From Gammaproteobacteria bacterium (GTDB lineage Bacteria; Pseudomonadota; Gammaproteobacteria; Pseudomonadales; Litorivicinaceae): a stretch of 29,796 bases of DNA. A model generated the notes under the pieces. It ran no database searches. It saw only the letters and a list, made by a program, of their open reading frames with translations, and had not been told where the DNA came from. The position numbers and the translations under genes are program-made. Below are positions 17,493-25,124 of the stretch, piece by piece. The first letter of the stretch is position 1; each line of letters begins with the position of its first letter. The DNA lies in contig PBDH01000024.1 of the NCBI GenBank assembly GCA_002717305.1, positions 1-29,796 of the forward strand, written 5' to 3'.

Positions 17493-18616
17493 TAATGCGT
17501 ATCCGTGGAATGCGCGATGAGTTCAGCGCGTTCTCGTTCTTTGATTTGGACTTGTTGACGAATCATCGATTCCAACTCATCAAGAAAACTGCCCCCTGGC
17601 AGACGAGCAGCCGGTTTACCGTCGATGAACAACGCCAGACTCTCTGGATTACCCCCAGTAAAACCAATGTCCGCCTCTTTTGCTTCTCCCGGCCCGTTCA
17701 CCACACATCCAATAACTGCAACGTTCAGGGATGTTTTCACATCTTCAAGGCGCGCCTCTAGTTGATTCATAGTCCCAATCACGTCAAAAGTCTGTCGCGA
17801 GCAGCTCGGGCACGCAATAAAATTAATACCACGTGACCTAAGCCGAAGCGATCGTAGCAGATCAAAACCGACTTTGACCTCTTCTACTGGGTCGGCCGCC
17901 AACGAAATCCGCAGTGTATCGCCGATTCCATCCATTAATAACATGCCGAGTCCCGCAGCAGACTTTACAGTTCCACTGCGTAGCCCGCCTGCCTCCGTGA
18001 TCCCCAAATGCAGTGGTTGCTCAATTTGATCAGCTATTTTTCGATAAGCGGCAACAGTCATGAAAATTTCACTTGCCTTGAGACTCACCTTAAATTCTTG
18101 GAAATTCAGACGGTCCAAAATGTCGATATGACGCATCGCTGATTCAACCAGTGCATCGGGGGTCGGTTCCCCATACTTTTTTTGTAAATCTTTTTCCAAC
18201 GATCCCGCATTCACGCCAATACGTATTGGAACGCCGTTATCCAGACACGACGACACGACAGCTCGCACCCGGTCTTCTCTCCCAATATTTCCCGGATTAA
18301 TCCGTAGACAATCAACACCACCCTTAATAACTTTCAGGGCGATTTTATGGTCAAAATGAATATCAGCGACCAGAGGAACAGAAACACCTTTCCTGATCTC
18401 ACCGAATGCATCTGCTGCTTCCATTGTTGGGACCGAAACCCTGACCAAATCTGCGCCGGCATCGACGATTGCCTCGATCTGTTCAATCGTGGCTATAACA
18501 TCGCATGTGTTGGTATTAGTCATCGACTGAACAGCGATAGGCGCATTGCCCCCAATCGAAACGGAACCTACGTTAATTTGACGAGAAAGACGGCGCTTAA
18601 TCGGGGAGTCGATCAA
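17492..18616 (-). CDS. ispG: (E)-4-hydroxy-3-methylbut-2-enyl-diphosphate synthase
   Basis: IspG reduces MEcPP to HMBPP in the non-mevalonate isoprenoid pathway, using a [4Fe-4S] cluster. The 374-residue protein has the TIM-barrel start IAVQSMTNTNT and cluster ligands Cys269 and Cys272 (ACPSCSRQ), Cys304 (GCVVNGPGEA) and Glu311. It is the two-domain bacterial type without the plant insertion. The start is TTG at 18616, overlapping the rodZ stop as TTGA. As an iron-sulfur enzyme it depends on whatever assembly machinery replaces the missing IscU. Confidence 0.97.
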   Translation of the reverse strand: MIDSPIKRRLSRQINVGSVSIGGNAPIAVQSMTNTNTCDVIATIEQIEAIVDAGADLVRVSVPTMEAADAFGEIRKGVSVPLVADIHFDHKIALKVIKGGVDCLRINPGNIGREDRVRAVVSSCLDNGVPIRIGVNAGSLEKDLQKKYGEPTPDALVESAMRHIDILDRLNFQEFKVSLKASEIFMTVAAYRKIADQIEQPLHLGITEAGGLRSGTVKSAAGLGMLLMDGIGDTLRISLAADPVEEVKVGFDLLRSLRLRSRGINFIACPSCSRQTFDVIGTMNQLEARLEDVKTSLNVAVIGCVVNGPGEAKEADIGFTGGNPESLALFIDGKPAARLPGGSFLDELESMIRQQVQIKERERAELIAHSTDTH

Positions 18617-19908
18617 TTGGTCGCAGCTCCTAAGGTGACCCTAGCAACATCTTGAAAGGCTCTTTTCTCTAGGTCTTGTCTCTCACCATTAAAGGTCACG
18701 TCACTGACACTAACAGCACCAATCAGGACCTCCACAGGTCCGTACGTTTCCAGATCTATGCCTTGGTCGGGTGTCATTAAATCAGAAAGCACAAGTCGAC
18801 CGAGCGCATCGCGAATTTCTACCCATGACTCACCAGAAAACTCAATTTCCAATCTGCCGCGCGCTCCCATCGCTAACTGGTCAGCTGAGGGGGCAGTCAC
18901 GGTCTGCGACAGAACTCGTAATCCTTCATCCGGGGGCGCAAGACCGGTTGCCTCCGCAATTACACGACCACCTTGGCTCTGATTTTGGGCAATTTGCGCA
19001 GTCTCGGCGGGTGCCTCTGGGCTCACCGAGGAAGACACTACGTTCGAAGAGGAGACCACAACAGGTTTCTCTTCTTCCCGTACCTGTTCAAGGATTGGTT
19101 CAGGGCGCTCAACCACTTCGCGCTTCTTAGCTGGTATTGGGCTTTTCTGGGGTTTGGGTTTTGGTTCGACTTTTGGCGCTTCAGCCACAGAGACCTGTGG
19201 CGCTTGCTCCGCAGTGGCTATTTCTGGCTCCGTTGCTTCCGATACAACATCTGTAGGTGTCTCCTTAGGCCGGGTTTCTCCAAGCTGTGTGACCTCGATA
19301 TCTTGCGTTCCAGTCTCGGTTGATTGTGTAGCTGAGTATCCGCCGACGGCATCAGATGCAACGTTCGTGTCAGAGCTGTCACTTTTTTGGTTCCGAGCGA
19401 CAGATTCACCTGTCTGCGGTTTCAATTCGGTTGTTTCTGCATTCACCAGTGTTTCGTCATCAACAGTGACTACTAATCCGCCTTCATTAGATTCGAGGTA
19501 AGAAATAATCGAGCCCGCCACGACAAGTCCCATCAGAGCCATTGCAGCCACAATCAAAGATAATCTACTCGGGCCTGTTGAAGGTTCTTGGGTTCGTGAA
19601 GTAGAAAGATGAGCCTGTCGAGGTCCACCTATTTGTTCGGCCTTCCACCGATCAAAGGTCTCAAGTACGTGGGCTTCGTCAACGCCCAACTTTTTAGCGT
19701 AGAGCTTAAGGTAACCGCGAACGAAGCTCAGACCAGCCAGTCCTGAGTATTCGTCGCCCTCTATTCCACGAATGACCTGTTTGGTAAGGTTAGAGATCGC
19801 CGACATCTCTTCAATTGTCAGTCCCTTATCCTCCCGCGCCTTACGTAATAACGCACCCGGCAAGCCAGACGTTGGGTTAACAGTTGGTTCAATTTTCTCT
19901 GTCGACAT
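18613..19908 (-). CDS. rodZ: Cytoskeleton protein RodZ
   Basis: RodZ links MreB to the elongasome and maintains rod shape. The 431-residue product has a cytoplasmic helix-turn-helix of the Xre type (about 18-80, LRKAREDKGLTIEEMSAISN), a basic linker, one membrane helix (116-137), a long periplasmic region rich in proline, glutamate and serine, and a C-terminal DUF4115 domain (about 346-430, FSGESWVEIRDALGRLVLSD). In many gammaproteobacteria it follows pilF; here 440 bases of non-coding DNA precede it, and it likely has its own promoter. Confidence 0.93.
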   Translation of the reverse strand: MSTEKIEPTVNPTSGLPGALLRKAREDKGLTIEEMSAISNLTKQVIRGIEGDEYSGLAGLSFVRGYLKLYAKKLGVDEAHVLETFDRWKAEQIGGPRQAHLSTSRTQEPSTGPSRLSLIVAAMALMGLVVAGSIISYLESNEGGLVVTVDDETLVNAETTELKPQTGESVARNQKSDSSDTNVASDAVGGYSATQSTETGTQDIEVTQLGETRPKETPTDVVSEATEPEIATAEQAPQVSVAEAPKVEPKPKPQKSPIPAKKREVVERPEPILEQVREEEKPVVVSSSNVVSSSVSPEAPAETAQIAQNQSQGGRVIAEATGLAPPDEGLRVLSQTVTAPSADQLAMGARGRLEIEFSGESWVEIRDALGRLVLSDLMTPDQGIDLETYGPVEVLIGAVSVSDVTFNGERQDLEKRAFQDVARVTLGAATN

Positions 19909-20348
19909 ACGTTTTATCTAAAATTGGCCTAATCCGATGATACATCAGAAGTGTTGGGGACCAAAATCTCATCGATAAACGGTGTAATGAAACCCCAACG
20001 CGGAATAATCCAATGTGGTCCTACTTTGAGATTCGTCAGGGATAAGGTTTGTAAAGTTTAGGCCCCATGGTGATCGCGCAAGTCATCATCTGACAAACCT
20101 GAGAGAATCAGAGCCTAGCCAACTGGTGGTCATGCATGGTCCAACTCAACAACTGAATACCCGACTTTTCTGCTAACGATCTCAACAAACCGAAACCACA
20201 TTGAACAAAAAATAGTGAACAAGCCGAAGGTATGCATATTCGCCTAAATTTTTCGGCAAATGACCAACAGAACTAGGAGTATATCGTTGGCTACTATGAG
20301 GATTCATATCCCTGCCAGACAAGTTTAACTGGCGTTCCTAGTAGTGTA
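19909..20348. other. 440-base intergenic region at the expected pilF position
   Basis: No recognisable gene lies between rlmN and rodZ. The longest minus-strand frame of interest encodes 41 residues (20182-20307, MNPHSSQRYTPSSVGHLPKN at its start) behind a weak AGGG, with no family I recognise. No PilF TPR sequence is visible in any frame I read on the minus strand. A small inverted repeat GCCAG/CTGGC (20314-20333) follows rlmN but has no T-tract. Likely contents are the rodZ promoter and remnant DNA. Confidence 0.6.
19937..19964 (-). promoter_or_regulatory. Candidate rodZ promoter
   Basis: Minus-strand TTGGTC (19959-19964) and TATCAT (19937-19942) are 16 bases apart, placing the start point some 20 bases before the rodZ ATG. 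The -10 matches five of six consensus bases, the -35 is weak. It would drive the rodZ-ispG-hisS-yfgM-bamB-der unit. Confidence 0.35.
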
Positions 20349-21488
20349 TCAGTGTGGAATTTCCCGTACGCGCTCTGTCACGTCCTGAATCTGAATGTAA
20401 CGAGAGGAGCGCTTTGTCCTATCGGCGACTTGGCCCGCCAACTGTCCGCAGGCCGCATCGATGTCATCACCTCGCGTCTTGCGGACAGTAACCACATGAC
20501 CGTCACTTAAAAGAATACGCTGGAATGCATAAATACGATTTCGAGGACTCACCTCATACTTTGTGCCTGGAAACGGGTTGAATGGAATCAAATTGATTTT
20601 GCAACGAATGGTCTTCGCAAGCTCTGAAAGTTCCCGAGCGAGGCCATCGGAATCATTCACGCCCTTTAGCATGGTGTACTCAAAGGTGACTCGCCTGTTG
20701 TCGCTGAGTGCGCCCAGATAATTTCGAATGCTGTCGAGAAGGATGGCGATAGGGTATTTCCGATTAATGGGAACGAGCTCATTACGTAACGAATCATTTG
20801 GCGCGTGTAACGATACTGCCAAAGCAACATCCGTTACTTTAGCCAGTTTGTTCAAATTAGGCACTACCCCGGAAGTAGATAAGGTCACTCGACGCTTAGA
20901 TAAACCATAGGCCCGATCTTCGAGCATGAGACTCATTGCATCAATGACTGAATCAAAATTCAGCAATGGCTCGCCCATACCCATCATCACAACATTAGTG
21001 ACCAATCGTTTTTGAGAGTCTTTCACAGGCAGTCCGAAGGACTGAGTGGCTAGAAATACCTGTCCGATGATTTCCGCTGCAGTCAGATTCTTGTTAAATC
21101 CCTGCTTACCCGTCGAACAGAAACTGCAGTCAAGCGAGCAGCCTACTTGCGAAGAAACACATAAAGTCCCTCGGTCTCCATCCGGAATATACACTGTTTC
21201 GACTTTCGAACCGCCATCAACTTCCATGATCCATTTGCGCGTCCCATCCAACGAATCACCTTCAAATGTAACTCGTGGAGGACGCACTTCTGCTATTAGT
21301 TTCAGTCGCTCCCTTAGTGCTTTCGAAAGATTAGTCATCAGCTCGAAATCCGTAACGCCCTGCTGATGGATCCACTTTGCCAGCTGAGCGCCACGAAACT
21401 TTTTCTCCCCAATTGAGATAAAGAATGCTTCCAGTTTTGGTAGGGTCAATCCGAGTAAATTAACCTTCTCAATCGGTTTTTCTGTCAT
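20349..21488 (-). CDS. rlmN: Dual-specificity 23S rRNA/tRNA adenine-C2 methyltransferase
   Basis: RlmN is a radical-SAM enzyme that methylates C2 of A2503 in 23S rRNA and A37 in some tRNAs. In this 379-residue protein the iron-sulfur ligands are C117, C121 and C124 (GCSLDCSFC), C110 lies just ahead, and the methyl-carrying cysteine is C347 in DAACGQLAG. GMGEPLLNFD and SLHAPND are further signatures. Its ATG directly follows the ndk stop codon with no intervening base, keeping the conserved ndk-rlmN pair. Confidence 0.97.
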   Translation of the reverse strand: MTEKPIEKVNLLGLTLPKLEAFFISIGEKKFRGAQLAKWIHQQGVTDFELMTNLSKALRERLKLIAEVRPPRVTFEGDSLDGTRKWIMEVDGGSKVETVYIPDGDRGTLCVSSQVGCSLDCSFCSTGKQGFNKNLTAAEIIGQVFLATQSFGLPVKDSQKRLVTNVVMMGMGEPLLNFDSVIDAMSLMLEDRAYGLSKRRVTLSTSGVVPNLNKLAKVTDVALAVSLHAPNDSLRNELVPINRKYPIAILLDSIRNYLGALSDNRRVTFEYTMLKGVNDSDGLARELSELAKTIRCKINLIPFNPFPGTKYEVSPRNRIYAFQRILLSDGHVVTVRKTRGDDIDAACGQLAGQVADRTKRSSRYIQIQDVTERVREIPH

Positions 21489-21914
21489 TTAGCGTGAACA
21501 AATTTCTGATGTTTGGAAAAAGTAGGCAACCTCGCGGGCCGCACTTTCGGGGCTGTCAGACCCGTGAACAGCGTTGGCATCGATGCTTTCTGCGAAGTCT
21601 GCACGGATTGAGCCGGCCACCGCCTCTTTTGGATTAGTAGCGCCCATCAGGTCCCGATTCGTAGCAATCGCGTTATCGCCCTCGAGAACCTGCACAACCA
21701 CCGGCCCAGATGTCATGAAATCTACAAGATCTTTATAAAAAGGACGTTCTTTATGTTCTGCATAAAAACCGCCTGCCACCTCATCGTCTAGATGAATCAT
21801 CTTCATGGCGACAATTTTGAGACCCGCCGCCTCGAACCGACATTCGATTTGACCGATGCTATTTTTACCAACGGCATCAGGCTTGATAATGGATAGAGTA
21901 CGTTCGATTGCCAC
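21489..21914 (-). CDS. ndk: Nucleoside diphosphate kinase
   Basis: Ndk balances nucleoside triphosphates by ping-pong phosphotransfer through a histidine. The 141-residue protein begins AIERTLSIIKPDAVGKN and carries the phospho-histidine H117 in NAVHGSDS. An in-frame extension to 22010 overlaps iscA and is not part of the protein; GTG at 21914, eight bases after GGAG, is the start and reproduces the family N-terminus. A perfect TATAAT lies upstream at the iscA stop codon, so ndk-rlmN probably has its own promoter besides readthrough from iscA. Confidence 0.97.
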   Translation of the reverse strand: MAIERTLSIIKPDAVGKNSIGQIECRFEAAGLKIVAMKMIHLDDEVAGGFYAEHKERPFYKDLVDFMTSGPVVVQVLEGDNAIATNRDLMGATNPKEAVAGSIRADFAESIDANAVHGSDSPESAAREVAYFFQTSEICSR

Positions 21915-21960
21915 GACGGCTTCTCCTTCAAATGCTTGGTTCGAAATATTCCGGCGCGCG

Positions 21961-21990
21961 ATTATAGAGGAACAGAGGCTCCAACCGCAA
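21961..21990 (-). promoter_or_regulatory. Probable ndk promoter overlapping the iscA stop
   Basis: On the minus strand TTGCGG (21985-21990) precedes a consensus TATAAT (21961-21966) by 18 bases. The TAA of iscA lies within the -10 box. The predicted start point leaves an untranslated leader of roughly 40 bases containing the GGAG used by ndk. Confidence 0.5.
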
Positions 21991-22303
21991 AGCTCTCTCC
22001 ACAGCCACATTCACTCACCACATTGGGGTTATCGAAGCATAGGGTGCGGTTTACTCCCTCAATTTTGAGATCCACCTTTGTACCAGCCAGAAGTGACTCA
22101 GAGATCGGATCGATCAATATTTTCAAACCATCGATCTCAATCTGAATATCAGCCTCCGTAGGCCGCTGCGCGTAATCAACGACGTAGGCATAGCCAGAAC
22201 AGCCCGAGGTCTTCACTCCAAGACGAATTGCTGCAGCATCACTGTTTCGCTCTAGCGCACTCTTCAAATGATCAACAGCCTCAGCCGTAACTACTAGGCT
22301 CAT
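21962..22303 (-). CDS. iscA: A-type iron-sulfur carrier IscA
   Basis: IscA is a small carrier of iron-sulfur clusters. The 113-residue protein has the three invariant cysteines at 35, 99 and 101 (TSGCSGYAY and ECGCGESF), the same numbering as E. coli IscA, and VNRTLCFDNPNV before the last pair. Context next to iscS and ndk favours IscA over ErpA or SufA. Its ATG overlaps the iscS stop as ATGA, so iscS directly abuts iscA and the scaffold gene iscU, which normally lies between them, is gone. Confidence 0.92.
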   Translation of the reverse strand: MSLVVTAEAVDHLKSALERNSDAAAIRLGVKTSGCSGYAYVVDYAQRPTEADIQIEIDGLKILIDPISESLLAGTKVDLKIEGVNRTLCFDNPNVVSECGCGESFAVGASVPL

Positions 22304-23442
22304 GCTGAACTCCTTAAATTGGAGATTGCATGCCTCAAAGAATCCAAAAGCACCATTACATTGTCCTCTGTCGTCATGCGGCCTGTACTAACTCGAATAG
22401 ATGATAAACCTTGTTGGCGTGAAAGTCCCATAGCCTTCAGGACATGGGACGGCTCTATCGTCGCAGAATTACATGCGCTGCCTGTTGAAACAGCTATCTG
22501 TGGCATTGCTGCCATCAAACGCTCCCCGTCTACACCGTCTACAGTGAAATTCAAAATATGAGGAACACCGCGCTCGCCGTTGATCTGGACACCACCCAGT
22601 TCTGCAAGCGTAGCCTCGATTTTGTCACGAATTCGATCCAAACGCCGAATTTCAGAGTCTGATTCTTTTTTCGATAACCTATAAGCTTCTGCCATACCAA
22701 CAATTTGATGCGACGGTAGAGTCCCAGAGCGCATCCCTCGCTCGTGCTTCCCACCATGTTGTTGCTCAGCAACTTGGCATCTATCACGCCTTACATAGAG
22801 AGCGCCAATTCCTTTAGGACCATGGATCTTGTGCGCCGAAAGCGAACCCAAATCAATTCCCAGTTGGTCGACAGTCCACGGCAACTTACCCACTGCTTGT
22901 GCTAAATCGGAATGCACAAAAGCGCCAATATCATGAGCCAGTCGCGTAATCGTTTGGATCGGCTGAATGACACCTGTCTCATTGTTCACAAGCATAATAG
23001 ACACGAGTAATGTATCTTCATCCAATACCTTTGCTAAGGCATCCAGACATACCAAACCACTGGATTTCGGCTTTAAAACCACAACCTCTACGTCATCGAG
23101 ATGGGAGCAGGTGTCGATCACCGCCTTATGTTCAGACTCCAGGGTAATGATTTTTGTCCGGCCGGTGGATGCTCCCATCGCTTCCACGGTGCCGCGAATT
23201 GCAAGATTATTGGATTCTGTGGCTCCACTCGTCCAGACGATTTCCCGCGGGTCAGCCCCAATGCAGTGTGCTACCGTCTCTCGGGCCCACTCCACCTCTT
23301 CAGAGGCCATCCAACCAAAGCTATGAGTCGTAGACGCCGGATTTCCGAACGTCCCATCAGCGCTTAGGCACGATTGCATTTTGTCGACCACGCGCTTATC
23401 GACGGCTGTTGTCGAGGCATTATCGAAGTATGCCGTTTTCAC
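22300..23442 (-). CDS. iscS: Cysteine desulfurase, IscS-like, lacking the C-terminal tail
   Basis: IscS takes sulfur from cysteine, using PLP, and hands it as a persulfide to iron-sulfur assembly and tRNA thiolation. The 380-residue protein has the PLP lysine K205 (SAHKIHGPKG), ATESNN, the histidine of SEHKAV, the IscS-type HGGKHERGMRSGTLP, and the reactive C324 in STGSACNSATIEPSHVL. It ends at LRHAISNLRSSA, about 20 residues earlier than E. coli IscS, so the tail implicated in IscU binding is missing. The start is GTG, overlapping cysE as GTGA. Confidence 0.92.
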   Translation of the reverse strand: MKTAYFDNASTTAVDKRVVDKMQSCLSADGTFGNPASTTHSFGWMASEEVEWARETVAHCIGADPREIVWTSGATESNNLAIRGTVEAMGASTGRTKIITLESEHKAVIDTCSHLDDVEVVVLKPKSSGLVCLDALAKVLDEDTLLVSIMLVNNETGVIQPIQTITRLAHDIGAFVHSDLAQAVGKLPWTVDQLGIDLGSLSAHKIHGPKGIGALYVRRDRCQVAEQQHGGKHERGMRSGTLPSHQIVGMAEAYRLSKKESDSEIRRLDRIRDKIEATLAELGGVQINGERGVPHILNFTVDGVDGERLMAAMPQIAVSTGSACNSATIEPSHVLKAMGLSRQQGLSSIRVSTGRMTTEDNVMVLLDSLRHAISNLRSSA

Positions 23443-24239
23443 TCTGATTTGTCCGAAGAACTTTCTGGGGAAACAAATCCGCCCATTAATTCTTTTTCAT
23501 TCAGAACTGGCAACTCTTCGTCTGAATATTTTGGATTAACTTGGCCAAGCGATTCTCCCATTGTATGCATCTTCTGGTCGACACGGTGCAATTGGTCAAG
23601 AATCGCGTGAATGGATCGAACCAACGGATCGGGGACGTCCTCACCAAGCGCATAAAGGTCAAAACCTGCCTTCTCGTGCATATCACGGCGGCGCTTCTCG
23701 ACCTCAAACTCAGGATCTGCGTACCCCTTTGTAACAAACCTAGCGGGTATACCCATCGCCGTTGCTTCGGATGGAACAGGCCTTGTAACAACGGCGTTTG
23801 AGCCGATACGCGCTCCCTCGCCGATCTCAATCGGCCCAAGAACTTTCGCTCCAGCACCAACTACAACTCGATCTTTCAGTGTCGGGTGACGCTTACCCGG
23901 ATTCCACGTGGTACCGCCAAGAGTGACACCATGATACATGGTGCAGTCATCACCGATTTCTGCGGTCTCACCGATTACAACGCCCATGCCATGATCTATG
24001 AAGAAACGGCGACCAATACGCGCTCCCGGATGGATTTCTATGCCCGTCAAAAACCGCCCAGTTTGTGAAATAAGACGAGCTATCCACTTTAATCGCCACC
24101 TCCAAAAACTGTGTGCCAGACGGTGAATCCAGATTGCATGAAGCCCGGGGCTTGTAGTGACGACTTCGAGCCAATGCCGAGCGGCGGGGTCACGGTCAAA
24201 GACCGCACGCACATCCTCTCGCAATCCACTAAACATCAT
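23439..24239 (-). CDS. cysE: Serine O-acetyltransferase
   Basis: CysE makes O-acetylserine from serine and acetyl-CoA, the precursor for cysteine. From ATG 24239 it has 266 residues: a helical N-terminal domain (MMFSGLREDVRAVFDRDP) and a left-handed beta-helix with hexapeptide repeats, including EIHPGARIGRRFFIDHGMGV with the active-site histidine, YHGVTLGGT, and the closing IGSNAVVTRPVP. A charged C-terminal extension follows. This start is six bases after GGAG and lies inside trmJ; the frame is open to a GTG at 24251. CysE before iscR-iscS is common in gammaproteobacteria; here iscS follows directly. Confidence 0.95.
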   Translation of the reverse strand: MMFSGLREDVRAVFDRDPAARHWLEVVTTSPGLHAIWIHRLAHSFWRWRLKWIARLISQTGRFLTGIEIHPGARIGRRFFIDHGMGVVIGETAEIGDDCTMYHGVTLGGTTWNPGKRHPTLKDRVVVGAGAKVLGPIEIGEGARIGSNAVVTRPVPSEATAMGIPARFVTKGYADPEFEVEKRRRDMHEKAGFDLYALGEDVPDPLVRSIHAILDQLHRVDQKMHTMGESLGQVNPKYSDEELPVLNEKELMGGFVSPESSSDKSE

Positions 24240-25086
24240 CCCGCTCTCCACCCTCTATTCCGTAGTTTTTTTCAATAACCCTTTGATTGGTGGGCGGATC
24301 CATCTTTTCAATGCTGTTCAAAATTCCTCGTAGAATATTGATCTCAACACGGTCCACACGTGCACGATTGAATAGACGGCGTAAGCGTGCCATCCCAAGC
24401 ATCGGGTTTTTTGGGTCAAGGAAACCACTGTGGCGAATTGCGCGCTCGAAATGATTGATCAATCCCTCGACCTCTCGGGAGGTTGCAGGTTCCTCATCCC
24501 ATGATTCACATCCAAATCGATCGAGATTGTAAGTTGGTGGCCAGGATTCTTTAGACTCAATCCCCAAGCGCCCTTGTCGTTCTAAAAATGCTTGTCTGAG
24601 TTCGTAAGACATTACTTGCACCGCAGAACCCAGATTCAAACTCGAATAAACGGGATTAGCTGGGATCTGGATGTGGTAGTGACAACGTGCGAGCTGTTCA
24701 TTCAAGAGCCCGCACTCTTCACGGCCATAGCAGATCGCAACGCGACCTTTTTCGGCTTCCTCTATTAGAAGTGGCGCAATTTGTCGGGGCGTTACGTGTG
24801 GGTAGGTTAGCGAACGTAATCGTGCCGAGGTACCCACCACAATTCGACAGTCCGCTATTGCTTCGTCAAAAGTTTCATAAAGTGAGGCGTTATTGAGAAC
24901 ATCTAACGCACCAGATGCGCGCGCTGATGCGATCGGTGACGGGTAATCATCAGGACTAACCAGTCGACACGACAATAACCCCATCGTCTTCAAAGACCGG
25001 GCAACAGCCCCGATATTTCCCGGGTGAGACGGCGAGGCCAAAATTGAAACCAAATTACTTGGTAGACTATCAGGGAGTTCGTTCAA
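24229..25086 (-). CDS. trmJ: tRNA (cytidine/uridine-2'-O-)-methyltransferase TrmJ
   Basis: TrmJ 2'-O-methylates nucleotide 32 of the tRNA anticodon loop. The 285-residue protein is a SPOUT methyltransferase: ASPSHPGNIGAVARSLKTMG at the N-terminus, VVGTSAR, and the knot segment YGREECGLLNEQL followed by IPANPVYSSLNLGSAVQVMSYE. In E. coli the knot reads GRER, so here the second arginine is glutamate, a mild departure. The start TTG at 25086 is supported by AAGGA seven bases upstream. It is the first gene of the trmJ-cysE-iscS-iscA run and is divergent from the SuhB-like gene, the ancestral trmJ/suhB arrangement. Confidence 0.94.
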   Translation of the reverse strand: MNELPDSLPSNLVSILASPSHPGNIGAVARSLKTMGLLSCRLVSPDDYPSPIASARASGALDVLNNASLYETFDEAIADCRIVVGTSARLRSLTYPHVTPRQIAPLLIEEAEKGRVAICYGREECGLLNEQLARCHYHIQIPANPVYSSLNLGSAVQVMSYELRQAFLERQGRLGIESKESWPPTYNLDRFGCESWDEEPATSREVEGLINHFERAIRHSGFLDPKNPMLGMARLRRLFNRARVDRVEINILRGILNSIEKMDPPTNQRVIEKNYGIEGGERDDV

Positions 25087-25115
25087 ACTGTTATCCTTTC
25101 GCGTTTACAGCCAAG

Positions 25116-25121
25116 ATTATA
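25116..25121 (-). promoter_or_regulatory. Candidate trmJ -10 box
   Basis: A perfect minus-strand TATAAT lies 30 bases before the trmJ TTG start, giving a short leader that contains the AAGGA ribosome site. No convincing -35 hexamer is present at 16-18 bases, so an activator may be needed or the site may be fortuitous. The box sits within the 38 bases separating trmJ from the divergent gene. Confidence 0.4.
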
Positions 25122-25124
25122 GCG

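Noticed and set aside
19154..19501. Long plus-strand frame of 115 codons opposite rodZ
   Set aside because: It is the mirror of the proline/glutamate/serine-rich periplasmic region of rodZ; composition is biased, there is no ribosome site, and rodZ is clearly the real gene.
20314..20333. Inverted repeat GCCAG/CTGGC after rlmN, considered as its terminator
   Set aside because: Ten-base loop, short stem and no run of T on the minus strand after it.
21915..22010. N-terminal extension of ndk
   Set aside because: The added residues are unrelated to the family, overlap iscA, and a strong ribosome site precedes the GTG at 21914.
21962..22303. ErpA or SufA instead of IscA
   Set aside because: Cysteine spacing (35, 99, 101), the VNRTLCFDNPNV segment and position after iscS all fit IscA better.
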